Source: Komagataeibacter melomenusus
GTDB lineage: Bacteria > Pseudomonadota > Alphaproteobacteria > Acetobacterales > Acetobacteraceae
DNA length: 64,000 bases
NCBI RefSeq assembly: GCF_013155395.1
Contig: NZ_JABJWC010000009.1
Span: 1-64,000, forward strand
Direction of reading: 5' to 3'
Part shown: piece after piece, positions 38,935 to 47,309 of the stretch
Layout: each line of letters opens with the position of its first letter
How positions within the stretch are numbered: position 1 is the stretch's first letter
Translations under genes and position numbers: made by a program
Notes under the pieces: model-generated
What the model saw: only the letters and a program-made list of their open reading frames with translations
Database searches by the model: none
What the model was told of the DNA's origin: nothing

Positions 38935-40022
38935 ATTCCATCTCCCTGGTTCCGGGCGATATAGGCCAGCATGGTCAATGCGGCCGAATAATAATCGGGC
39001 GCATGATCAAGCGTGGGCAGTTCACCCGCCGATGCCAGACCCGTGCATGACGCCACGGCCAGATAGCCCGGCGGCGCATTATAGGGCGAACGCGTGCCGT
39101 TGGTCAGGTCAACCCAGCCCGGCAGGGCGGACGCGCCATAATGGTTCCAGAACCGGCTGAAATCCGCCAGCAGTTCCGGGGTCAGCATATGTGCCCAAGA
39201 CAGGTAGAGCGGCACGCGAATCGCATCATACGAGAAGCGCGGCGGCCAGCCCTTGGCGATGGAGAAGGCATTGGTGTGCAGGTTGATCGATAGCCAGTCA
39301 GGCGGGAGCTTCCACTCACCGAATCGACCCTTGGCGATGATCTGAAGCCCGTCGCCCATCACCTTTGTCCACTGAGCGTCCCCCGTCAGCGCGAAGGCCT
39401 GCATGAGCGAAGGCATGACGTAATAGGAGAGGTTGAGGGTCACCGCATCCTTGGTAAGAAACCCGACAGCACCCGGCAGCAGCACCGTATAGGGGCCGAC
39501 AGGCCTGGTCATGAGTTTCAGCACATCGCCGTAAATGGCCATGGCGTCCTGGATATAGTCGGCCCGCTTCCAGCGCTTGCCGGCCCAGGCCAGCCCGAGG
39601 GCGATGAGCAGGTCGCCATCGGTTGCGTTGTTCTTGTCGGCCACCGGCGGGTTATGGCCCTCAAGGTAACGCCACGAAAAGAGGGCGTCCTCCTTGTGCT
39701 GCAGGTTGGCGCGCGCCCAGGTCCATATCGCCTCGAATGCGGCCCGGTCGCCTGCGGCGGCGGAAAAGAGCATGCCGTAGCCTTGCCCTTCGCTGTGGGA
39801 TTCGCCGCTATTGCCCGTATCGACGATGCGCCCGTCGGGGCGAAAATACTTGCTGCGGAAAATGGACCATTGCTGGGCGACCTGCGGATTCACGCCAATG
39901 GCGTCGTCAGCTTCAGCGCGGGAAAGCATGGGGAAGCTGCCAGCCGCAGCCATGACGGACAGAAAGGAGCGACGCCCCATTCCGGATACATGTTTTTGCA
40001 GCTTCATAAAATCCAACAGCAT
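38931..40022 (-). CDS. cmcAx: Endo-beta-1,4-glucanase CMCax, GH8 (BcsZ type)
   Basis: Exported cellulase encoded at the head of the cellulose operon and required for normal ribbon assembly, apparently by editing tangled glucan. The 363-aa product carries the GH8 fold with GNSGESHSEGQGYGM, whose Glu in SEGQGYG (about residue 78) is the expected general acid. NNATDGDLLIALGLAW and RFSYDAIRVPLYLSW are also present. The N-terminus contains GMGRRSFLSVMAAAGSFPM, which reads like a twin-arginine signal (RRSFL followed by a weakly hydrophobic stretch). Alternative starts are 40007 (MKLQ) and 39980 (MGRRSF); no candidate has a strong Shine-Dalgarno. Confidence 0.95.
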   Translation of the reverse strand: MLLDFMKLQKHVSGMGRRSFLSVMAAAGSFPMLSRAEADDAIGVNPQVAQQWSIFRSKYFRPDGRIVDTGNSGESHSEGQGYGMLFSAAAGDRAAFEAIWTWARANLQHKEDALFSWRYLEGHNPPVADKNNATDGDLLIALGLAWAGKRWKRADYIQDAMAIYGDVLKLMTRPVGPYTVLLPGAVGFLTKDAVTLNLSYYVMPSLMQAFALTGDAQWTKVMGDGLQIIAKGRFGEWKLPPDWLSINLHTNAFSIAKGWPPRFSYDAIRVPLYLSWAHMLTPELLADFSRFWNHYGASALPGWVDLTNGTRSPYNAPPGYLAVASCTGLASAGELPTLDHAPDYYSAALTMLAYIARNQGDGM

Positions 40023-40385
40023 CTACCACCACACCCTCAAGAAGTCTGAACCCATGTCACCGCCTGGCGGAACGCCTGCCGCGCCCTCGATACCCTGCCG
40101 TGCCATGACGCCTTAATCGGAAACTCCTCCATCCTGCAAGTCGAAGGCGACCATTCCGGGACAGACTTTATTACTGAAAAGGACCATAACGTCTCTCCCC
40201 CCGGCGGTGAAACCGCCACCAGCGCCACAACTGGCTACAGGGAGGAGGAAGTTGCATTTTTGTCACGCAGGAGCACATGGCGCCCCATAAAAACCGTTGA
40301 TAATTCCTAAGGAAATGAAAGAAGAGACATGTGGCAAATGATCGCCGTTCACTATGGTGCCATCTTTCGTAAAATTAAAAGGCGG

Positions 40386-40425
40386 AAAATATTTTTAAAT
40401 TTCAAACCCGATTGATCTGAATCAA
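40386..40425 (-). promoter_or_regulatory. FNR-box and probable promoter of the cmcAx-ccpAx(-bcs) operon
   Basis: TTGATCTGAATCAA at 40412-40425 matches the FNR consensus TTGAT-N4-ATCAA at every fixed position. On the minus strand a TATTTT -10-like hexamer (40386-40391) lies about 30 nt downstream of the palindrome centre. That is the class II activator arrangement (site near -40). A CRP/FNR-family regulator affecting cellulose synthesis is known in Komagataeibacter. Binding at this site is inference. Confidence 0.7.
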
Positions 40426-40457
40426 TGCTTTTTGGGTAATTCGCCGCGGCAGTATAT

Positions 40458-40498
40458 AAGTTGCCTTTATTATATATTAATATAAAAAAAGTTGCCTT
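40458..40498. repeat. Direct repeats AAGTTGCCTT flanking an AT-rich palindrome
   Basis: AAGTTGCCTT occurs at 40458-40467 and again at 40489-40498, starting exactly 31 bp apart (about three helical turns). TTATATATTAATATAA lies between them. The pair sits upstream of the FNR-box when read towards cmcAx, and could be a second operator or an UP-like element. Confidence 0.55.
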
Positions 40499-40555
40499 GC
40501 CATAGCGCACCCACGCTTCGCGCAAAGATATTTGTCAAAAACGCAGTACATACGA

Positions 40556-40579
40556 AAAACCCGCCTTGCGGCGGGTTTT
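40556..40579 (-). terminator. Rho-independent terminator of tRNA-Glu
   Basis: AAAACCCGCC-TTGC-GGCGGGTTTT, bidirectional in appearance, lies 34 bp past the tRNA-Glu 3' end on the minus strand. It would also insulate the cellulose promoter from tRNA transcription. Confidence 0.88.
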
Positions 40580-40612
40580 CATTCAGTCGGCCTTGTAACA
40601 TCCAGCCAAGGC

Positions 40613-40688
40613 TGGCGTCCCGTAGGGGATTCGAACCCCTGTTGCCGCCGTGAGAGGGCAGTGTCCTAGGCCTCTAGACGAACGGGAC
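40613..40688 (-). tRNA. tRNA-Glu (anticodon CTC)
   Basis: A 76-nt cloverleaf on the minus strand: acceptor GTCCCGT/ACGGGAC, anticodon stem-loop CTGCC-CTCTCAC-GGCGG with anticodon CTC. The T-arm GGGGTTCGAATCCCC is perfect, the discriminator is G and the 3' CCA is encoded. The usual Glu TCTAGAGGCCTAGGACA D-arm region is present. Confidence 0.95.
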
Positions 40689-40720
40689 AAAAGGCCGGTA
40701 GCCGCCTTCTAAGCGATGTT

Positions 40721-40758
40721 GCGGGGGCATGCAAGCAAAGAATCATGCATGCCCCCAC
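40721..40758 (-). terminator. Hairpin after the small membrane-protein gene
   Basis: GGGGGCATGCA / TGCATGCCCCC (40723-40733 and 40746-40756) lies 9 bp past the stop of the 40767-41120 gene. It is a strong stem but has no T-tract, so terminator function is only possible. Confidence 0.4.
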
Positions 40759-40766
40759 ATTTCCGT

Positions 40767-41120
40767 TCAGGGCTGCCCCAGCACCAGCCGCGCCGTGATG
40801 CGCCGCGCAGCGGGGTCCCATACGATGATGCGCTCGGCCACGCCGCCGCCTGCCAGCGCCACGGCCAGCAGGCCGTCCGCCCGCGCGGTGACCGAACGCA
40901 CGCTCGTGCCCGGCGGTTCGTCAACCACAAGCGCCGCCTGTGCCGGCATGTCCGGCCCGGCCACCGCGGGGCCTGCCACAGCCATCGCGGCCACTGGCGG
41001 GGGGGCGGGATGCATCATGCGATGCACCAGCACGCCCACCAGCGCCAGCGACCCGAGGAACAGCAGAACCCCCATGCCGATCACCGCGGCGAGCAGCGCG
41101 CGCGATCCCTGTTTTTCCAT
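40767..41120 (-). CDS. Small single-pass membrane protein, unknown function (DUF6476-like)
   Basis: A 117-aa protein starting MEKQGSRALL, with one membrane helix (about residues 8-32, GMGVLLFLGSLALVGVLVHRMM). A Pro/Ala linker follows, then a small C-terminal domain with SVTARADGLLAVALAGGGVAERIIVWDPAARRITARLVL. That last part resembles a couple of beta-propeller-like strands and recalls short alphaproteobacterial proteins placed back-to-back with rluD. A longer N-terminus (MCLSEKTVFG...) is possible but overlaps the divergent promoter region. Confidence 0.65.
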   Translation of the reverse strand: MEKQGSRALLAAVIGMGVLLFLGSLALVGVLVHRMMHPAPPPVAAMAVAGPAVAGPDMPAQAALVVDEPPGTSVRSVTARADGLLAVALAGGGVAERIIVWDPAARRITARLVLGQP

Positions 41121-41168
41121 TCCGTGCTTTCCGTTCCCGAATACCGTTTTTTCCGATAGACACATGCC

Positions 41169-42140
41169 ATGAACGACACTGCCCCCCCTGCCCCGATCAT
41201 CGCCACCGCCGATGATGCAGGCCAGCGCACCGACCGCTTTATTGCCAACGCGGTCGAAAGCCTTTCGCGCTCGCGCGTCAAGTCCCTTATGGAAAGCGGG
41301 CACCTGCTGCGCAATGGCGATCCGCTGCGCGACCCGGCCGAACCCGTGCGGGCAGGCATGTGTTATGAAATTCGCCTCCCCCCCGCAATCCCCGCAACGC
41401 CGCAGAGCCAGGACATCGCACTCACCATATTATACGAGGACCGCGACCTGATCGTGCTCGACAAGCCCGCCGGCATGGTGGTGCATCCCGCACCGGGCAA
41501 TGAGGACGGCACGCTGGTCAACGCCCTGCTCGCCCATTGCGGCGAGAGCCTGACCGGCATCGGCGGTGAAAAGCGCCCCGGAATCGTGCACCGGCTGGAC
41601 AAGGACACATCGGGCCTCATGGTCGCCGCCAAGACCGAGATGGCGCATCAGGCCCTGTCCCTTGCCTTTGCCGAGCGGCGGATCGACCGCGCGTACGAGG
41701 CCCTGTGCTGGGGCATCCCCACACCGGCCAGCGGGTCGTTCGATGGCGCGATCGGGCGCGACAGGCGCGACCGCAAGCGCATGGCGGTGGTGACCGGCAC
41801 CAGCGGCAAGCACGCGCTCACCCATTACCGGATTCTCAATACCTTCCATGGCGGGCTTGCGCATGTGCAATGCAAGCTGGCCACCGGGCGCACGCACCAG
41901 ATCCGGGTGCATTTTGCCCATGCCGGGCACGCGCTGGTGGGCGACCCGGTCTATCTGCGCCGCATCCCCGCCGCCGCCCGCGCCCTGCCGCCCGCGGCAA
42001 AGACCGCAGCGCTGGATTTTGGCCGCCAGGCGCTGCATGCGCGCAGGCTGGGCTTCATCCACCCGCGCAGCGGCGAGGAGATGCTGTTTGAAAGCGCGCC
42101 GCCGGAAGACTTTCGCCAGCTTCTGGCCGATATTGCCTGA
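41169..42140 (+). CDS. RluD-family 23S rRNA pseudouridine synthase
   Basis: Converts uridines of rRNA (in E. coli RluD, helix 69 of 23S rRNA) to pseudouridine. The 323-aa product has an N-terminal S4-like domain (about 15-75, QRTDRFIANAV...SRSRVKSLMESGHLLRNG). The catalytic domain carries the motif GIVHRLDKDTSGLMV with the catalytic Asp, and C-terminal KCKLATGRTHQIRVH (seen as CKLATGRTHQIRVHFAHAGHALVGDP). Exact target is inferred from its place directly upstream of rpoH, a common alphaproteobacterial order for rluD. Confidence 0.92.
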   Translation: MNDTAPPAPIIATADDAGQRTDRFIANAVESLSRSRVKSLMESGHLLRNGDPLRDPAEPVRAGMCYEIRLPPAIPATPQSQDIALTILYEDRDLIVLDKPAGMVVHPAPGNEDGTLVNALLAHCGESLTGIGGEKRPGIVHRLDKDTSGLMVAAKTEMAHQALSLAFAERRIDRAYEALCWGIPTPASGSFDGAIGRDRRDRKRMAVVTGTSGKHALTHYRILNTFHGGLAHVQCKLATGRTHQIRVHFAHAGHALVGDPVYLRRIPAAARALPPAAKTAALDFGRQALHARRLGFIHPRSGEEMLFESAPPEDFRQLLADIA

Positions 42141-42156
42141 TTATCAGGCATATTCA

Positions 42157-42185
42157 TTGACACGAGCAGGAACAATGCTTATGTT
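42157..42185 (+). promoter_or_regulatory. Probable sigma-70 promoter of rpoH
   Basis: TTGACA (42157-42162), 17-nt spacer, TATGTT (42180-42185): a perfect -35 and a good -10 at optimal spacing, just after the pseudouridine synthase stop. Start of transcription would be near 42192, leaving a leader of about 190 nt before the rpoH ATG. Confidence 0.75.
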
Positions 42186-42191
42186 CGATGA

Positions 42192-42383
42192 TTGTTCGCC
42201 GGGGCCGACGCCCCCAGGCTAACTGGACGTCCTGTATGGAACTGCCCAGGATGGGGGTTGCATGCAGGGACGTGAGAAGTCCAGTCGTGCGTCTAGCAGA
42301 GTGATGATGCAACCCGCCCGGTCACAATGACGTTGAGCCGGATTACAGCTGCCCCCATCCCTCTGGTACAGGAGTCCGTTGCA
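42192..42383 (+). promoter_or_regulatory. Structured rpoH 5' UTR, candidate RNA thermometer
   Basis: The leader contains TGGAC-G-TCCTGTA (42224-42236), which pairs with TACAGGAGTCCG (42367-42378). This forms an 11-bp helix (12 with a terminal U-G) and a single bulged G that completely covers the Shine-Dalgarno AGGAG (42370-42374). Competing pairs exist: ACTGGAC (42222-42228) with GTCCAGT (42279-42285), GGATGGGGG (42249-42257) with CCCCCATCC (42352-42360), and GGGTTGCAT (42255-42263) with ATGCAACCC (42307-42315). The arrangement resembles ROSE-type thermosensors in outline. Function is inference. Confidence 0.55.
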
Positions 42384-43280
42384 ATGGCCTCTTCTGCTCT
42401 TATTTCCGGTCCCGAAAACAACCTCTCCAAATACCTTCGGGACATCCGCAAATTCCCCATGCTCTCCCCCGAGGAGGAGCTTCGCCTCTCCCATCGCTGG
42501 AAGGACAAGGGCGATACCGAAGCCGCCCACAAGCTTGTCACCTCCCACCTGCGCCTCGTGGCCAAGATCGCCATGGGCTATCGCGGCTATGGCCTGCCGG
42601 TGGGCGAACTGATCAGCGAAGGCAATATCGGGATGATGCAGGCCGTGCGCCGCTTCGACCCCGATCGGGGCTTCCGCCTGGCCACATACGCCATGTGGTG
42701 GATCCGTGCCGCGATACAGGAATACATCCTGCATAGCTGGTCACTGGTGAAGATCGGCACAACCGCCGCCCAGAAAAAACTTTTCTTCAACCTGCGTCGC
42801 CTCAAGGGCCAGATGCAGGCCATTGACGATGGCGACCTCAAACCCGAGCAGGTCAACAAGATCGCCCAGTCCCTCGGCGTGCCCGAGCAGGACGTGGTGA
42901 ACATGAACCGCCGCCTCGCCGCCCCCGACCACAGCCTGAACGCGCCGCTGCGCATGGATGGCGAGGGCGAGTGGCAGGACTGGCTGGTGGATGACAACGA
43001 CAACCAGGAACAGACCCTGGCGGAGAGCGAGGAATATTCCGGCCGCCAGGCGCTTCTGGCCAATGCCATGAAGGGCCTCAACGACCGCGAGCGCCACATC
43101 CTGACCGAGCGCAGGCTCAAGGATGAACCGGCTACGCTGGAAGAACTGTCGCATGTCTACAACATATCACGCGAGCGGGTGCGCCAGATCGAGGTCCGTG
43201 CCTTTGAAAAGGTACAGAGCGCGATGAAGGCCGAAGTCGCCACCCGCCGTGCGCAGCATGCGGAAGGGGCGGAAGCCTGA
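42384..43280 (+). CDS. rpoH: RNA polymerase heat-shock sigma factor RpoH (sigma-32)
   Basis: Alternative sigma factor for heat-shock genes. The 298-aa product has region 2 (SHLRLVAKIAMGYRGYGLPVGELISEGNIGMMQAVRRFDPDRGFRLATYAMWWIRAAIQEYI, seen as the conserved core at about 54-113). The RpoH-specific box QKKLFFNLRR follows at about 131. Region 4 is an RERHILTERRL...LEELSHVYNISRERVRQIE helix-turn-helix. The start MASSALISGP follows ACAGGAG. It is preceded by its own promoter and a structured leader. A target, htpG, is in the same window. Confidence 0.96.
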   Translation: MASSALISGPENNLSKYLRDIRKFPMLSPEEELRLSHRWKDKGDTEAAHKLVTSHLRLVAKIAMGYRGYGLPVGELISEGNIGMMQAVRRFDPDRGFRLATYAMWWIRAAIQEYILHSWSLVKIGTTAAQKKLFFNLRRLKGQMQAIDDGDLKPEQVNKIAQSLGVPEQDVVNMNRRLAAPDHSLNAPLRMDGEGEWQDWLVDDNDNQEQTLAESEEYSGRQALLANAMKGLNDRERHILTERRLKDEPATLEELSHVYNISRERVRQIEVRAFEKVQSAMKAEVATRRAQHAEGAEA

Positions 43281-43285
43281 AATAA

Positions 43286-43313
43286 AGGCGGCGTTCTTTA
43301 AAGCTTTTAAAAT
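43286..43313. repeat. Dispersed intergenic repeat, decayed half copy J
   Basis: AAAGGCGGCGTTCTTTAAAGCTTTTAA resembles the junction between the two arms of the full repeat read in reverse (GCGGCGTTCTTTTGAAGCTTTTT). It lies 5 bp after the rpoH stop, next to the terminator. Confidence 0.5.
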
Positions 43314-43314
43314 T

Positions 43315-43350
43315 AAAGCCCCGCATGCCAATGGCCTGCGGGGCTTTTTC
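43315..43350 (+). terminator. Rho-independent terminator of rpoH
   Basis: AAAGCCCCGCA-N11-TGCGGGGCTTTTTC with a run of T on the + strand, 34 bp after the rpoH stop codon. Confidence 0.92.
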
Positions 43351-43363
43351 TTTGAAAATAATA

Positions 43364-43442
43364 AGAAGTTTTTGGTGAAGCTTTTTTCAAAAAGCTTCAA
43401 AAAATGCCGCCCTCCAGTATGAAGGGCGGCACCCAAGAACAT
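43364..43442. repeat. Dispersed intergenic repeat, full copy F with variant arm
   Basis: AGAAGTTTTTGGTGAAGC...GGGCGGCACCCAAGAACAT. The first arm is standard (GAAGCTTTTTTCAAAAAGCTTC, 43377-43398). The second is GCCGCCCT-CCAGTATGA-AGGGCGGC: the stem is kept but the AT-rich loop is replaced. It ends 14 bp from the purA stop codon. Confidence 0.85.
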
Positions 43443-43456
43443 CTATCCAGCCGCGA

Positions 43457-44746
43457 TCAGTCCTCGAACGGGTCGCGCATCAGGATGGTGTCATCACGCT
43501 CGGGGCTGGTGGAAAGCAGGGTGACCGGCGCCTCCACCAGTTCCTCGATGCGGCGGACATACTTGATGGCCTGCGCGGGCAGTTCGGCCCAGGAGCGTGC
43601 GCCCTTCGTGCTGTCCTTCCAGCCTTCCATCCTCTCGAACACCGGGCGGATGCGCTGCTGCGCGCCGGGCGCCGAGGGGAAGTGCTTCGTGGTCTTGCCG
43701 TCGAGTTCGTAGCCCACGCAGATGCTGATCTCGTCCAGCCCGTCCAGCACGTCCAGCTTGGTCAGGGCCAGGCCATTCACGCCGCCCACGCGCACCGCAC
43801 GGCGCACCAGCACGGCATCAAACCAGCCACAGCGGCGGGGGCGGCCCGTCACGGTGCCGAATTCATGCCCGCGCTCGCCAATGATGCGGCCCATCTCGTC
43901 ATGCAGTTCGCTGGGGAACGGCCCCTCGCCCACGCGGGTGGTGTAGGCCTTGGCAATGCCCAGCACGAAGCCGATGCTCGTCGGCCCCACGCCAGCCCCC
44001 GTACCCGCATTGGCGGCAACGGTATTGGATGAGGTCACATACGGGTAGGTGCCGTGGTCGACATCAAGCATCACGGCCTGCGCGCCCTCGAACAGGATGC
44101 GCGAACCGCCACGGCGGCTGTCATCAAGCAGGTCCCACACAGGCGCCATGAAGGGCAGCACGCGGGGGGCGACAGTGTTGAGGAAGGCGAGCAGTTCGGC
44201 CTTGGTGAAGGTCTCGGCACCCAGCCCCTTGAGCAGGGTGTTGTGGTGCAGCAGCAGTTCGTCAAGCTTCCAGTCCAGCGTTTCCGGCTCGGCCAGGTCG
44301 CACAGGCGGATGGCGCGGCGGGCCACCTTGTCCTCATAGGCGGGGCCGATGCCGCGCCCGGTGGTGCCGATCTTGCGCTCGCCACGGGCCGCTTCGCGCG
44401 CGCGGTCAAGCGCGCCATGCACGGGCAGGATCAGGGGGGCGTTTTCCGCGATCTTCAGCGTATCGGGCGTGACCTTCAGGCCCTGGGCGGTCACGCGGTC
44501 GATTTCCTTGAGCAGCGCCTCGGGGTCAACCACCACGCCATTGCCGATCACGCCCATCTTGCCGCGTACGAGGCCAGAGGGCAGCAGGGAGAGCTTGTAG
44601 GTCTGCTCACCCACAACCAGCGTGTGGCCCGCATTGTGGCCGCCCTGAAAGCGCACGACCACATCGGCGCGGCTGGCCAGCCAGTCCACGATCTTTCCCT
44701 TGCCCTCGTCACCCCACTGGGTGCCGATCACGGTGACGTTGGACAT
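43457..44746 (-). CDS. purA: Adenylosuccinate synthetase
   Basis: First committed step from IMP to AMP, using GTP and aspartate. The 429-aa product has [17 protein letters not shown] with the P-loop, GGHNAGHT with the catalytic His, [37 protein letters not shown] and [14 protein letters not shown]. All are canonical. The start is [10 protein letters not shown], 83 bp after hisZ on the same strand. Ends at a dispersed repeat shared with rpoH. Confidence 0.97.
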   Translation of the reverse strand: MSNVTVIGTQWGDEGKGKIVDWLASRADVVVRFQGGHNAGHTLVVGEQTYKLSLLPSGLVRGKMGVIGNGVVVDPEALLKEIDRVTAQGLKVTPDTLKIAENAPLILPVHGALDRAREAARGERKIGTTGRGIGPAYEDKVARRAIRLCDLAEPETLDWKLDELLLHHNTLLKGLGAETFTKAELLAFLNTVAPRVLPFMAPVWDLLDDSRRGGSRILFEGAQAVMLDVDHGTYPYVTSSNTVAANAGTGAGVGPTSIGFVLGIAKAYTTRVGEGPFPSELHDEMGRIIGERGHEFGTVTGRPRRCGWFDAVLVRRAVRVGGVNGLALTKLDVLDGLDEISICVGYELDGKTTKHFPSAPGAQQRIRPVFERMEGWKDSTKGARSWAELPAQAIKYVRRIEELVEAPVTLLSTSPERDDTILMRDPFED

Positions 44747-44829
44747 TTCATGCTCCTTGATATGCTGCCCGGCAGCCACTGCGCGGCCAGCCGGAAAAAA
44801 CGGGGTCGGTTCAGAAAAAAGAAATCGGT

Positions 44830-45987
44830 TTAGACTTCGGCGCCATTCACCGGCACGAGCTGGCCATCCACCACCACCAGCGTGCAGGCCAGCAGGGCGG
44901 CCTGCACCAGCGGGTCTTCATCGGGGCCAAGGGCGCTGACCGTGGCATAGCCCGCAGCCCGCAGGGCGGCCGCCTTTTCCGCCGGCGTGCCCCACGGCAC
45001 GAAGATGCGCGTGCGGCTGGGCAGGGGCGGCGCCGCGCGCAGGATGATGTCGGGCCGCAGGGTGATGCCACAGGCCGGTTCATCATCGTTGGACAGGTAG
45101 CGCCCGCCCCGGCCCAGCTCCTCGCGCTGCCCGGCAGCATAAACGCTCACGCACACGCCGGTATGATACTGCCAGCCCCGGAACTCCACCGGGTCCACCG
45201 TCAGGCGGATGCCGGGCACGCGGGCCTCGATGGCGGCAACGGTGGCCGCCAGTCGCTCGCTCAGGGCGCGCACGGCAGGCGGCAGGTCAACAGCTGCCAG
45301 CTCGGCCAGCGCGCCCTGCGCCGGGCCTGCCGCGTGCAGGAGGCGGATCAGCACATCGGCCAGTGCGCCGCCATGCCGCGCCACGGCGGCGGCATCCTTG
45401 CGGTCAAGCGCGCGCATGAGCATGCCGCGCACGGAGCCCTCGAACCCGCCCGCATCGAGCAGGGCGGTGGTGAGGGCAGGCATGGTCAGGTCGAAGGACA
45501 CGCCGCGCACCTGCAATGTGGCCAGGCACTCGGCGGCCAGGGCCACGATTTCCGCATCCGCATGCGGGCCATCGGGGCCGATCAGTTCCACGCCCGCCTG
45601 CGAGATCTGCCGATCCCCCTCGCCGCGGTTGGGGGCCATGAGAATGCACGGCCCGGCATAGGACAGGCGCAGCGGGCGCGGCACGTCAGGCAGGCGCGTT
45701 GCCGCAATGCGGGCGATCTGGGGCGTCATGTCCGGCCGCAGCGCCATCATGCGCCGCGTATCGGGGTCCATCAGGCGGAAGGTCTGCGCCGCCACCGCCG
45801 CCCCCGCGCCAGAGAGCAGGGTGGTCTCGAATTCCAGCAGCGGCGGGGTCACGCGGTCATACCCATGGGCTGCGAACACGCGCACCAGGGTCTCGACGCC
45901 CGCAGCCTCGGCCTCGGCCTCGGGGGGGAGCCGGTCCACGAACCCGGCAGGCAGAAGGGCTGGGTTGAACGGCGGGTCATCAGTCAT
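44830..45987 (-). CDS. hisZ: ATP phosphoribosyltransferase regulatory subunit HisZ
   Basis: Catalytically dead HisRS paralogue that forms the active ATP-PRT complex with short-form HisG at the first step of histidine synthesis. The 385-aa protein has [21 protein letters not shown], class II synthetase motif-2-like [32 protein letters not shown], and a late [16 protein letters not shown] region. It lacks the HisRS anticodon domain and the full HisA/HisB catalytic motifs. This implies that the genome has a short HisG elsewhere. It lies between serC and purA on the same strand. Confidence 0.9.
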   Translation of the reverse strand: MTDDPPFNPALLPAGFVDRLPPEAEAEAAGVETLVRVFAAHGYDRVTPPLLEFETTLLSGAGAAVAAQTFRLMDPDTRRMMALRPDMTPQIARIAATRLPDVPRPLRLSYAGPCILMAPNRGEGDRQISQAGVELIGPDGPHADAEIVALAAECLATLQVRGVSFDLTMPALTTALLDAGGFEGSVRGMLMRALDRKDAAAVARHGGALADVLIRLLHAAGPAQGALAELAAVDLPPAVRALSERLAATVAAIEARVPGIRLTVDPVEFRGWQYHTGVCVSVYAAGQREELGRGGRYLSNDDEPACGITLRPDIILRAAPPLPSRTRIFVPWGTPAEKAAALRAAGYATVSALGPDEDPLVQAALLACTLVVVDGQLVPVNGAEV

Positions 45988-46070
45988 GGCAGGGCCTATC
46001 GTGCTGCATCATGCCCGCGGGCGCGCGGCCCAAGGCATGATGGATCGGACATGGAAGGAGAATGGAGGGA

Positions 46071-47243
46071 TCAGGCGTGTTCGCGCCGCACCTGCGCATA
46101 AGCCCAGTCAAGCCACGGCAGCACGGCCGCGAGGTCTGCGGTCTCGACCGTGGCCCCGCCCCACAGCCGCAGGCCCGGCGGGGCATCGCGGTAGCTGCCC
46201 ACATCCATGGCGACACCTTCCTCGCCCAGCAGGGCGACAATCTTCTTCGCCGCCGCCGTCTGGGCCGCGTGATCGAGTGCTGTAAACCAGGGGGCGACAA
46301 TGCGCAGGCAGATGGCCGTGCTCGAACGGTGCGCGGGGTTGGGGGCGAGGAACCGTGCCCAGTCGGATTTTGCCTCCCATGCGGCGATGGTGGCCAGGTT
46401 GGCTTCGCTGCGCGCGATCAGCCCTTTCAGCCCGCCAATGCCTTCGGCCCATTTCAGGCCATCAAGCGCGTCTTCCACGCACAGCATGGAAGGCGTGTTG
46501 ATGGTATCGCCCTTGAAGATGCCATCTATCAGGCCCTTGGCGTTGGTCAGGCGGAAGATCTTGGGCAGCGCGCGCGGCGCGGGCGTGGAGACCAGCCGCT
46601 CGACCGCGCGCGGGGAGAGCGCCAGCATGCCGTGGGCCGCCTCGCCGCCCAGCACCTTCTGCCACGACCATGTCACGACATCGAGCTTCTCCCACGGCAG
46701 GTCCATGGCGAAGGCGGCGGATGTGGCATCACAGATCACCAGCCCGTCGCGCTGCGTGGGGATGGCGGCATCATAGGGCAGGCGCGCGCCCGATGTGGTG
46801 CCGTTCCAGGTCAGCACCACGTCGCGCGACCAGTCCACCTGCGCCAGATCCGGGATCTCGCCATATTCGGCCTTGAGCACGCGGGCCTCGGGCAGCCTGA
46901 GCTGGGCGATGATGTCATTGGCCCATGTGGCCGAGAAACTCTCGAACGCCAGCACGTCCACCGGGCGCGTGCCCAGGATCGACCACAGCACCATCTCGAC
47001 GGCACCCGTGTCGGATGCGGGCACGATGCCGAGCACCCAGTCCCCGGGCATGCCCAGCATGGCCTTGGAGCGGGTAATGACCTCATTGAGCCGCGCGCGC
47101 CCTTCCGCCGAGCGGTGCGAGCGGCCCACCAGCGCATCGGCCAGGGCAATGAGCGACCACCCCGGGCGCTTGGCGCACGGACCGGAGGAAAAGCGCGGAT
47201 TGGCAGGCCGCACGGACGGCTTTGCAGTAAGGGCTTCAGGCAA
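46071..47243 (-). CDS. serC: Phosphoserine aminotransferase
   Basis: PLP enzyme making 3-phosphoserine from 3-phosphohydroxypyruvate and glutamate, second step of serine synthesis. The about 390-aa product belongs to the longer alphaproteobacterial SerC type: [47 protein letters not shown] and the PLP-lysine region [35 protein letters not shown] and [11 protein letters not shown] follow. The start is uncertain. The best choice is a TTG at 47241-47243 (fMet-Pro-Glu-Ala) with AGGA upstream; an in-frame GTG at 47211-47213 is the alternative. Any ATG further upstream lies inside tRNA-Leu. Confidence 0.92.
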   Translation of the reverse strand: MPEALTAKPSVRPANPRFSSGPCAKRPGWSLIALADALVGRSHRSAEGRARLNEVITRSKAMLGMPGDWVLGIVPASDTGAVEMVLWSILGTRPVDVLAFESFSATWANDIIAQLRLPEARVLKAEYGEIPDLAQVDWSRDVVLTWNGTTSGARLPYDAAIPTQRDGLVICDATSAAFAMDLPWEKLDVVTWSWQKVLGGEAAHGMLALSPRAVERLVSTPAPRALPKIFRLTNAKGLIDGIFKGDTINTPSMLCVEDALDGLKWAEGIGGLKGLIARSEANLATIAAWEAKSDWARFLAPNPAHRSSTAICLRIVAPWFTALDHAAQTAAAKKIVALLGEEGVAMDVGSYRDAPPGLRLWGGATVETADLAAVLPWLDWAYAQVRREHA

Positions 47244-47309
47244 GGGAGATAACGTCCTGTTCGCGACACGGGCATTGGCACGGCAACACCGCCAACCGGT
47301 GCGCCAGAC

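Larger units (their letters stand above)
40023..40612. other. Upstream regulatory region of the cellulose operon
   Basis: 590 bp without a supported protein gene, between the tRNA-Glu and cmcAx. It is clearly AT-rich at 40300-40550, unlike its surroundings. It contains an FNR-type palindrome (40412-40425), a -10-like TATTTT (40386-40391), and two copies of AAGTTGCCTT 31 bp apart around an AT palindrome (40458-40498). The tRNA terminator lies at 40556-40579. If transcription starts near 40379 the leader before cmcAx is about 355 nt. Confidence 0.6.

Noticed and set aside
40037-40228. 63-aa minus-strand frame in the cmcAx leader
   Set aside because: No Shine-Dalgarno and no recognisable sequence. 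It could be a leader peptide but there is nothing beyond openness to support it.
40023-40380. Possible c-di-GMP (GEMM) riboswitch in the long cmcAx leader
   Set aside because: I looked because BcsA binds c-di-GMP, but the conserved GEMM core sequences are not present and no matching fold is evident.
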